Assembly (NCBI GenBank): GCA_036768485.1
Contig: JAVLUZ010000521.1
Span: 186,001-250,000 of the forward strand
DNA: 64,000 nucleotides
Direction of reading: 5' to 3'
Source: Mermis nigrescens
Taxonomy: Eukaryota > Nematoda > Enoplea > Mermithida > Mermithidae
Shown here: positions 27,801-39,800 of the stretch, one piece after another
Layout of the letters: each line of letters begins with the position of its first letter
How positions within the stretch are numbered: position 1 is the stretch's first letter
The notes under the pieces: generated by a model
The model's input: only the letters and a program-made list of their open reading frames with translations
Told to the model about the DNA's origin: nothing
The model's database searches: none
Translations under genes and position numbers: made by a program

Positions 27801-30800
27801 CAAATCGCCTTACCCGTCTTTAGCTTTGGCTGCTCTGTCTCGCTGCCGACGATTTTTGAACCAATTGCTGACTTGTGTTGTACTGAGCCCCGTTGTTTCA
27901 GCTAATTCTCTTTTTTCCTTTGGATTTGGATACGGGTTGTGTTCATACCAGTCCCTAAGTAGCCCACGCGATTTTTCTTTAAAACAATAGCTAGTTTCTT
28001 CACCATCCCAAATCGTTCTTGGCAAAGGAAACTTTCGTCTGACTCGGTATTTACCAACAGCACCCAATGGTCTACCACGAAGACGTTCAGCATCAATGTA
28101 ATGGGCCTACAACATTTCCATTTATCATGAGACTTGAAAGAAATCTAAGCTTAAATATATATCTATTTGTTTTCAATTTTTAGACCCCAAAAATTACTAC
28201 CATATTTGATACATTTTACCAGAATTACTATAACATAAGATGCTATGGTATTTCTGATTGAAGGGAAACCTAGAGGGTGCCTTTTGGTATGCAAAGCTTT
28301 AAAATAGTAAACAGAAAAGCACGTGAGGGCGAAAGGTTTAGGGGTCCAGACCTCCAGATGTAAAATTTTCGGGGAAATTTTGTCAAAATGGAGGTCAAAA
28401 ATTGACGAAAATAAAAATTTTCTGCAGAATGCTTGAAAATGTTACGAAGATGTGGATTAACGTATGCACTTTTCACGCTATATTAGCATTTGTAATAGTT
28501 TTTGAGGCCATTTTAGCTCAAAAAAGCTATCAGGCTGATGTCAGACTGGCCATGCTGTGCATTGCATCTGTGTCTACTTCTGTTCGGCTAATGTCTTTCT
28601 GAAAGTATTTATTCAGAAGAAACATTTTGCAATTTCTATTTTTTTAGTTTTCATTTTTCATTTACTACGAGTGTTTATGTATGCACATTATAAATATATA
28701 AAAATGGAAATGAACTTCCTTTGCTCATGAATACTATCATTGAATGTTCGATGATATCGATGATAAAACCACAATTTGTTATTACAGAAGTAGATTTAAA
28801 ATCAAAAATTCTTGAATGAACGAGTATCTAGACAATTTTGAAAAATACGAAATATTGCAACAATGAGAGACAGCGAATTAAGGCTCGCAGTCAGGCATCC
28901 CATCGCAAAATGGAAGGATTTCTACCTATCAGGCTACGCTTTGGTAACGAATTATAAGATTGTTATCTTTAGACCCACTTTATCGGTAGACCCACCGGCT
29001 CGTAAGACTCAAGGTCTGAATAGACCCATCGAAAAAATCTCGGTAGATTCACTGTATCGGTAGATCTGCCGAAAAACTCGGTTCCGTCTCGTTAAGTCCA
29101 CTGTATTGGTAGACCCACCGGCTCGTTAGACCCAATGTCTCAATAGACCCACCGGAAAAATATCTCGGTAGACCCACTGCATCGATATACCCACCGAAAA
29201 AGTCTCGTAAGACCCACTGTATCGATAGACCCACTGAAAAAAATCTCGTTAGACCAACTGTATCGATGAACCCACCAAACAAAAATATCGTTAGACTTAC
29301 TGTATTGATAGACCAACCGAAGTAAAACCTCGACTAATCCAACGTATGGATAGACCCATCGAAAAAATTTCATTAGACTAACCGATAGGTGTTACGCTAA
29401 AATTGCTAATTTAGCCGACTAGATTGTGATCGTTTGATCATTATAATCATACGCTTCTCAACCTACTATCGTGCTAGTTCCAATAATAATTATCAAATCA
29501 GATAACAGTTCCATAGCGATTGCGCTTCTTTTATCCAGATTTATTAAATCTACTTAGGCACATGTAAAAGCTGATTGGAAAATCATGTAAATTTTATCGA
29601 CAGGTATATATTTTGAGCGGTTCTTACTACAGTGATATGTACATAATTGTGACGTGCAACCTGCTAGCAACGTTATTAATTGAGCAAAATTTTACCCGCA
29701 CCGGTTTCCCGGATCTTCGCTCTGAGACGCGTGGGTAGTACTAACCGACTACTTAAGAATATGACTGACTACAACGCATTTTTGTTAAACTCAACACGTA
29801 TTCAATACAAAAGTCATTATCAAAATATAGAGTTGGCGGATCCAGGATATTCTGACAGGGGGTGGAACCCAAAATTTTCCTGAACGTGTCGAAAATTGTC
29901 CGACAAAATCCGTTCATTATGCTTAAAGTAGCGGTTTTTCCAGTCTCTTAATAGACAGAATCATGTTTGATCCGAAAAAGGTTAGGAATTTTTAAAAGTT
30001 TTCTACGAAAATGCACAAAATTTGTTCAAAGATCGGTGAAAAGCACCGAATGACAAAAAAATTCTTGTTCTGTACATAAACTACTCAACTGACGTAAAAA
30101 CAAACTTTTTAGAGCGCCAAGAAAGTCAGTAAATGTCTCTAATGAGTAGTACCCGGCGCAAAGCGCTGGAAAAATTCGAAAAATCGTAATAAAAATGGCT
30201 AAAATCGATTAAATACGATTTTAAATGAAAGTTACATCATCGGGTCTACCGATACAGTGGGTCTAACAAGATTTAATTCCGTGAGTCAGTCAATACAGTG
30301 TGTCTAACAAGATTTTTTTGTTGGGTCTATTGATACAGTAGTCTAACGCGATTTTTTCCGGTGGGTCTAACGGTACAGTGGGTCTGATGAGATATTCTTC
30401 GGTAAATCTACCGATACAGTGGGTCTAATGAGAATTTTTTCCGGTGGGTCTATCGATACAGCGGGTTTAACGAGATTTTTCTGGTGGGTCTATTGAGACA
30501 TGGGGTCTAACGAGCCGATGGGTCTAACGATGCACAATCAAAAATCTACTTACACCCACTTTAGCAATATACCTACCAAAAGCAATCTCACTAGACCCAC
30601 TGTATCGGTAGACTCAATGATAAAAATTTTGTCCAAAACCAAAATTCATTAGGCTAGCTACGGCTGCTATTACTTTATAATGAATTTGTACTATACGACG
30701 ATCTTACTTTGTAAGCAGCGGCGGATTTAAAGAGGGTCGGGGGCGGACGCCCTTGATGTCGTCAAAAAATAGTTGGGCGCAATGATGAAGAATAGATGTG

Positions 30801-33800
30801 TATTTTTGGTGATTTAAGCCATTTTATCAGGATTTTTCATTAATGACACATGACATTTATTGACTTTCTTGGCGCTCTAAAAAACTTGCTTTTATGTACG
30901 TCAGAAGTGTATTTTAGTTCTTAGAATGATTTCTCGAATATTTCAGGGGAAATTCGGGGTCCGTTCCCCTGTCAGAAAATCCTAAATCCGCCACGAAGTA
31001 AACGCATTTAATGAAATTTTCCCCATACAACTGGCTTCTGATTTATTAAATATCATTGGGACTTGAACGATAGTATGCTTAATAATCTAGGTATACATTG
31101 GGTTTGCAATTTTTGCGAATGAATACATTTTACGCGATGTCTACAGATACAGTATAAGTCTAACGAGATTATTTTCTGATGGTTGTACCGATACAGTGGT
31201 TCCATCGAGAGTGTTTCCTATAGGGTTTATTGAGACATCGGGTCTAGCAAGTCAGTGGATCTACCGATACAGTGGGTCTAATGCACGCATGGGTGTGGGG
31301 GTTTACACCCCCGGAATCTGACCCCCCCCCGCAAAAACTGATAATCTCTCTCCTAGAATTGAATTTTCGGCACGTTTTTTTTATTTTTACCACTTTTGAC
31401 ACCCCACGGAATTCCGGCTGCTGCCCATGTACACATGGTCTAGCGAGACGGGATTAAATATAGATGGGACCTCATATTTTGAAACTCCAATTTGAAATTT
31501 TCGAAGTTCTTTAAGGTATTGCGCTGAATGACATAAATGGAAACATCAACTGTTTGAAAGGATGAATTCAGCTGAAAAACAGCCGAGAAGAGTTCATACA
31601 AAGTCATGGAATCTTTGACTGCTTTCCCACAAATAAAGAAATCAAAAGTTTTAGACTAAGCATAAATGCTGCTAGCTCTTGAAAACACATTTTAAGCATT
31701 ATTAAACGGTTTTAGGACTGACTTTTTATTAAAATTTTAGACACACTTTTGAATGCGTACCGAATCGGTTGAAGAGCTCTACGACTATGTATACGAGCAT
31801 AGTAAGCGCTGCACTATGTATAAATGTCGCAAATAACAAGGCTACTGTTTACCTTTAGCCATAAAGCTTGAAGTTTTGGGTGGTTTTCGGCTGAAAATTC
31901 GTGTGTTTCTAAAATCCGGTACAATTCTTTGAAATTACCACGACTAAACGCAACCAGTGCCTTGGCCCTTATAACGCTTTCGCTATTATGCAAGTGCTCC
32001 CAGCTAGGAAGTGACCATAGGAACCTCGCCAACCTTAAGCATTGAACGGGTAGCAACAAGTGAATGCAAAAAAAGATCCAACATACGTATGCTAAAATTA
32101 AGAAGCGTACAGCTTAGTGACACATCTTTTAAATATTCTCCGACTAGCAAAGAAAAATGCTTGTTTGGAACAAAAAATACGAATATAATTGGGATTGTGG
32201 ATTATAAAGGATGTTAAAGGAGGGGACTAGGAAAAAGATACCTATGTATATGCCTAAAGTCGCAAAATCTGTTAAAAATCGGCCTTTTTCTAAGCAATGC
32301 AAAAACCGAAGTGTATTCTGCGGCCTGCAGATTGAAATAAAGTATTGAACCACAAAAACGATTCAAAAAGCAGCAAGTTAGCTACGCAGTAGCTATGGGA
32401 AATTAGTTCGAGTAAACTAGGAGCGACTTTGCAAGCCAATTGAATGAAATAGCAAACCTCGATATATTCAAGACGATCAAAGAAATTGTTGGTTTAAAAC
32501 AGTAGGAAACGCGTAAGCTTACGTGAAACAGACTACATGTATCGTTCGTTTCATTTATTCAAGAGCTCTTTCAGTAAATTTTTTGAAGGCTACAGTATGC
32601 TTAACTAGGTGATTTACTGTAACTCGACAGAAAAGTCGAGTGAGGACGAGTGGTTGTCATTCTTTCAGTTTTTAATGCACTAAGCCGTCCATATAGACTT
32701 AATTCAAGCATCTAAACAGTGCTGGGACATTTTACAGTAAGTGCGCTTAATAAAAATGTCGCACCTGGAATCGAACTCGTGTTGCTTCGAAGAAAATCGG
32801 ACGTTCTACCACTGCGCTAAGCAGAAGTTTGTGACGATATCTAAAATGTTAGTCTATTGTGTTTAAGGGTCAATTTATGACAAGCTGAATGCGCGAATTC
32901 CATCCACATCTTGTATGATGTGCGGGAAGACAAGAATAAGCCATGCCGTAAAACGATTTTATTGAAAAACCCTTTCTTGCTATGTAACTACAGTGATCTC
33001 TAAATGATCTACAGTAAGTAGGAAAGATGGATTTATTGTAGCCCCGGAAAAGATTTGCTAAAAAGCTCTCGGATAAATGAAACAGACTATAGGTAGGTAC
33101 ACTTGCATGCTCGCAACGATTGTGTGCACTAATCAATAACGCCCAGTTTGCTTGCTATAATGCTCATGATAACAAAATAACACACCTTTAAATACAATTG
33201 CAGTTAGTTTTCTATTTTTGACGAGACGAAGCAAGTCAGCGTTAGCAAGCAATTTACAAAAAATAAACATTTTAGACTATGTTTATACACCCCTATGTGA
33301 AGCACTGAAAAGTGTTTAAAGAAGATTACACTTTTTCAGAGGCCGCAGAATATACTTCGATTTTCGCGTTGCTTGAAGAAAGTCTGATTTCTAACAGATT
33401 TTGCGACTTTAGGCGTATACATAGGTAACTTTTTCCTAGTCCCCTCCTTTTACACACTTAATAATTCACAATTCTAAGTATATTCGTCTTTTTTGTTCCA
33501 TCGGAGCATTTTTCTCTGCTATTACCCTACTTTTAATTAGCATGATTTGAGTAAATCAGTCAGTAAACAAATACAGTAAAATGCGACAGTAATGACAGCA
33601 GTCCAAGAACGCGGAAAACAATATTGTGCTGAACATCAGCATGATCTTTTTTAAACAAGACAACCCTAACTTATTTAAATGGATCAAAGATTTTCAGCAT
33701 AAACTTCAGAGCAAATATTGGTTGTAAGGAACACTTACACTCATATTCGTAATCCTGATGTCACATGAAACATTTTGAAAATAATGAAGCTTCTAACTTT

Positions 33801-36800
33801 CTGAAACTAAATTCAAGTTTCAGTGTAAACTTTACATAACTACTTTATTGTAAAGAAAACATACAATCAGATTCGTGATCCGTACAGAAAAGTAACAATC
33901 AGTTTCGTAATTCTGACGTTACGTCGAAACTTTTGAAAAAAATAAAGCTTTCGCAAGACTCTGGAAGTAAAGTTAATTTGCAGTGTAAACTTTACACAAT
34001 CACAGAGTGTAAAGAAGATTTTAGTCGGATTCGTGATTCTGATATTACTCTGATATTACGATCAACATTTATGAAAAAATTAAGTCTCCACAATGGCCTG
34101 AAGACAATTAAATAATAAATGTAAACCACTTCACACCACTGTTGAGTGTAACAAAAACGCGCCAAACTGACATATCCCGTTTGAATCCTGCTACAGGTTT
34201 AGACTTGAGATCATGTCCAGACTCATAATCGGAGAAGTTGGCCCAAAAAAACAAGACATAAACACGTTTACCACCCTATTTTGACTTTACATCTCCCGAA
34301 AAAGCTAGATATTAATGTAAACAAACGCAGTTTGCTGCGACTTGTACCCCGCAGAAAGTACTTCATTTTTATTCTATTCGACCTCTCCCGACTTCTAAAC
34401 GGAGAAAGTGGCGAACAAAAAAAGGACAAAAACGTATTTTCCACCAATCCAACACATCGTAATTGTTAAAAATCTGAGCCTATTTTCCCATTGAGTGTGA
34501 AGAAATTCGGTTTAAACCCTTTGTAGCCTTTGAACATTAGTACGTTTGTATGTGCAAAACTTCTGTTCCGCAAAATTATTTACCAATCAAAACAGGGGAA
34601 AAAACGCGTTTTAGCCCATTTTACACCCTTAATTTCGAACTTTACACCCTATAAATAACTCAATATTGCGTTTTTTAAACGCATTTTGCTGCAACGTATA
34701 GCCCTTAGGAGGTACTTTATTTCTAAAGTTGGCAGAGAAATTTTGGTGCAACGTATAGCCCTTAGAAGGTACTGTATTCTGAAGTTGGCAGAGAAAACTT
34801 AGACAAAATCTGTTTTTTACACCATGTACTGGAGTGTGTAAAACCCTAGTTCTAACTCGGTAATGAGTGTACAAAAGTTTGCTGGTGAGCGGAAAGTAGC
34901 CTCTTAGCCGTAGTACATTTATCAGAAAAATTTCTTGGGACTCATAACCAGAGTTGTTGGCAGACATAAACAAGTCGAAAACTCGACCAAAATCTGTTTT
35001 TCACCCCCTGATTTTCACATTTTTACACTCCCATTCAAGAACTAATGCAAAATTCAAAAAACAAAAAAAGTTCTATATCTAGGGAATTCTATCCTCTACA
35101 AGTCTATACTATTAAATTGTATAAGGCGTTCACAGAGAGTTGTGTACATGCTGCAGAAAAAGCCACCAAAATTCGCTACATGTTATAACGTTACGCCAAA
35201 AATTTACACGCTCTTTACAAACTCGGTATTGAGTGTAAAGAAAAACAAAAAAGATATGCAGCGAATTTTTTTAAATAACTATTTAAAAAAACCGCACCTC
35301 CCAGATGTGTCCCATTATAGCTGTGAGGGGGAACATGTGTTAGGGGAACCCAAGTATATAATAGGATCGCACTAACGCGCTACCTATGATTAGGGCTCGT
35401 TAGAACGACTGAGCGGTAAATAATCCTATAATTTGGAGCACAAGTATAAAAATGATAAAGATGTCATTGAGCCGCATAATACGGTACTTCCGTGAATAAG
35501 GTATGTAAATGCACATGAGCTAATGTTTATAGAAATATATATGTAGGTGCATCATCGGTAGCGCGTTAGCGCTGACCAATAATTTACTTGGGTAGTTCTA
35601 ACACCTGTGCACCCCCTACAGCTATAACGGGACCGTGACACATCTAGGAGGTGCGATTTTTTAACGACAGATAATAAAAAACTCGATGGAGCTTCTTTTT
35701 TCTGTTTACACTTAATACCGACTTTTCAATGAGCGTGTAAAGTTTTGGCGTAACGTTAAAACATATTGCGAATTTCGGAGGTTTCTTCCGCGGCTTGTAA
35801 ACAACTCAGTATTAGTGCCTCGAACAATTAAATGATTTTAAATTGTAGAAGAAGTAATGCTCCAGATGGCACTCTTTTTTGTTTTTGAAGTTCGCATTAT
35901 TTCTCGAAAGGGAGTGTAAAGAGTGTGAAAATCTGGGGGTGAAAAAACAAATTTTGGTCGAGTTTTCGACTTGTTTATGTCGGCTAACAACTCCGCTTAT
36001 GAGTGCCAAGAAATTTTTCCTGATAGAAATGTACTACGGCTTATGGGCTACTTTCCGCTCACGAGCAAACTTTTGCACACTTAATACGGAGTCAGATCTA
36101 GGGGTTTAAATTTTACACTCTAGGGAGTGAAAACTTCGAAATCAGGTGTGTAAAATGGGCGGAGAAAAATGTTTTTGCCCTATTTTGATTAGTAAATATC
36201 TCGACTATCTTGTGGAACAGAAGTTATCCACGCACAAACGTATCACGATTTAAAGGCTAGAAAATGGCCCAAACCGAATTTCTTTACACTCAATGGGGAG
36301 TTAGCTTCAGATTTTTAAAGTTTACAATGTGGTGGATGGTGTTTTTCATTCGCCACTTTCTTAGTTTAGAAGTCGAGATAGGTCGAACAGAATAAAAATA
36401 AAGTACTTTCTAAGAGATATACGTCACAGCAAAGTGCGTGTATTTGCATCAATATTTAGCTTTTTCGGGAGGTGTAAAATCAAAAATTTGGTGTTAAACG
36501 TTTCTGTCTTGTTTTTTTCCGCCAACTTCTCCGGTTATGAGTCTGGACATGATCTGAAATCTAAAAATGTACCAGAAATCAAACGTGGTACGCCACTTGG
36601 GCGTATTTGTTTACACTCAGCAGTGGTGTAAAGTGGTTTACATCTAATATTAATTCGTCTTTAGGCCATTATAGAGACTTAATTTTTTCAAAAAATGTTG
36701 ACCGTAATATTAGAGTAATATCAGAATTACGAATCTGACCAAAATCTCCTTTACACTCTGTTGTTGTGTAAAGTTTCCACTGCAAATTAACTTTGGCTCT

Positions 36801-39800
36801 AGAGCCTTGCGGAAGCTTAATTTTTTTTCAAAATTTTCTACTCAAGTCAGAATTACGAATCTTACTGTAAGGTTTCTCTGCACCTTGTAATTATATAAAG
36901 TTTGCACTATTCATTTCTTGTTAATGTGTAGTTTACACTACAAATTTATTTTACTTCCAGAGTGTTGCGAAACGTGAATTTAAAAAAATATATATTCCGT
37001 AAGGTCAGGATTACGAATCTGACTGTATGTTTTCTCTACACCCAGTAGTAATATAAAGTGTAGACTGAAAATTAAATTTAGTTTCAGAGCGTTGCAGAAG
37101 CTTAGTTTTTTCAAAATGTTCCATATGTTCCATGTAACGTCAGGATTACGAATCTGGGCCCAGTTGCAATATCGTAAGCACGTGCTTTGATTAAGTTCAT
37201 GCTTAAAGTGCTTAAGCACGTGCTAGGATAAGCATCTGCTTAATTGGGTTGCAATAAAAATTTTGACCTCATGCTTAACCTAGCACGTGCTTATAAGTAC
37301 GTGCTTAAATCTTCGAAGCACATGCTTAAGTTCATGCTTAACTTAAGCAACAGTTTCTATATTTACTCCTGCCAGACGCTGTCTGAAAAATGAGCAAATG
37401 AGGTTGATGTCAAAAAATCCCGTCAGTCGAGCCTTGCATATCATTAAAATCAAAGAAAAATACCGCTCCTTCCTGGGAAAAGTCCCAAAGCCACACAAAA
37501 CGTGGGAATTACGCTATACAGTTGCGGTAATATTTTTAAATAACGTTAGCTAGAAAGGTTGTAATAATTCCATGGAATAATCGCTACATTTTGGACTATT
37601 AATTTTACTTTAATTTTGATACTTCAACCTACTGTCCTAACATTTAATATCCGCCTTAGTTTGCAGCTTGTGCATGTGCTCGTATTTTGATAAATTGATT
37701 GATCACCCTTGCATTAAATGTTTCCTTATTTCAATTATTTCACAAGGCGAGGGTACGCCTGTAACAATACTCGCATTTCACATTATCGGTTTCCCGATTT
37801 CCGTATGAATTTTTTCATATTTTAAAGCATTTATATAGTCTTTTGCAAGACATAAATACTGTAAAAGGTCGACTGCAATTGGTACACGTTTCATTTAAGA
37901 TTAAATCAACACTTTTTTGTCTTTCTGTCGAGTCATTTTTTTACATCAGTAACTTTAATTTTATTTATTTACTTATTTTTTGTCTTTCCCTTTGTTCTTC
38001 CTATTTTGTCCTGATTCATTCTCTTTACTTTCTATTAAAGCAATTATTCAGATATATTGTTTTAAAACTCCTCGTTGTGAATTTAGTTTCTGTTTTTTCT
38101 TGAGCTAAAAGAAAGCGATAATAATGCTTGTCCATTTTAGCTTTTACCCGAGGATTTTTAGGTTTTTTGTCAATTTGTTGGCGCTTCTTATGATGAAAAT
38201 ACAACATCGTTCTTCTTAAGACAACGGAAAATTTTTGACATTATGTTTCCACGGAAAATTAAGCATTATCCGATCAATAAGCTCGTAAGCCTGGCTCTTC
38301 AGATTCAAGAAAGTTGGTACCTCAGCCCAAATGTATTATTCAATTTTTTTATAAAGGCCCGAAGAATGCTTTCAAATTGACATGCACAACATAAAAAATT
38401 ATCCATTTCACTCTGGTCTTGTTTTGAGGATTTGATAATGACTTGCAAATTGTTTTTCCTAAAAGAGAAAAATGCCGTCAGACGTAAACGTTAAAGTTAT
38501 GGGGATTGAGACCTCCAAGAATGAAAAAATGGTAAATTTTCTGTGAAAGATGGAGCCCAGCAAACGACAAGGAAAAAAATCAAAACCTATTTGCAAAAAA
38601 CATTTGATTTACCAGAAACTGTGAATTAGCATCTTTAAAAGCATTTTAATTTAAAAAACACTGACTGACCCTTCCTCCTGATAAAAACGAAACTGCATAT
38701 GACCACGCGTGGGCGTGGGGGTATGCACCCCCCAGAAGTTGAAATACCTCCCCAGAAATCAAAATACCCCCAGAATTCAAATTTTGAAATTTTTTTTGCT
38801 TTTTTAGCGATTTTTTGATGCCATTGGATAGTGCTCAAGGATAAACGTCGAAAAATGGTGTTTTTTCGCCATACGACCACTTTTAAGACCATTTTTTGAC
38901 CTTTGGAAATTTTTTCACCCCCCTCCTGAATTTTGGTGCTGCCCAGCTATGCGCTATGCATATGACCCTAATGGCTCGACTAAAATGAATTGAGCATGTC
39001 AAAAATAATATTTTTATGAGAAACAGGGCAAAACTTGGGCCGAACGGAAATCAAATTTACAGTCAAAAACGCATTTTATCGTAGCTGAACACTTTAGCAG
39101 TGAAATAAGATTGTCTAATATGCTCTCGCTTAAATTACACCTTGCGTATTATTGCGGCTTAGTAAAGCAACGAATTTGGCATCTTTCTTGCCCATCAACT
39201 GACCTCAGATAGCTGGTACTGAACATACCTGGGCGTGGAAGGTTTGGGGGTATGCACCTCTCCCAGAAACCAAAATACCCCCCCAGAATTCAATTTTTGA
39301 AATTTTTTTGTTTTTATCCCGCAATTTTTTGATGCCAATGGTTAGTGCTCGATGATAAATGTTGAAAAGTGGTGTTTTCGGCCATACCAACATTTTAGGG
39401 CCATTTTTCGACCTTTGAAAAATCTTGCAACCCCCTCCCCAGAACTTTGGTGCTGCCCACCTATGGTACTGAAACCTCATTATTCAAACTGTTTATCTAA
39501 TGCCGCCATGTAACATCGATATTTTTAAGAGCAATATTCCAAATTTCTAATAGGATAATAGCTGAATGATAAATACTGTTTTTTTAATGCAAATGATTCG
39601 CTTATTACGCACTGATGCTGGTAAGAAGAACAAGAACTAGCCCCTCCCCAATAAAATCGAAAACAATTCCAATAAAACAATTTTGCACGAAATAACGCAT
39701 ACTAACGCTTTCCTATTTATACTGCATTTAAGAAACTTCTAACAAAAATTTTCGTAATATACAAATAATTAGTTTATTACTTCCCACACCCGTAAAGTAC

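Noticed and set aside
32757..32826. Functional tRNA gene
   Set aside because: A and B boxes are present but the stems do not pair; treated as tRNA-like only. The same holds for 61778-61862.
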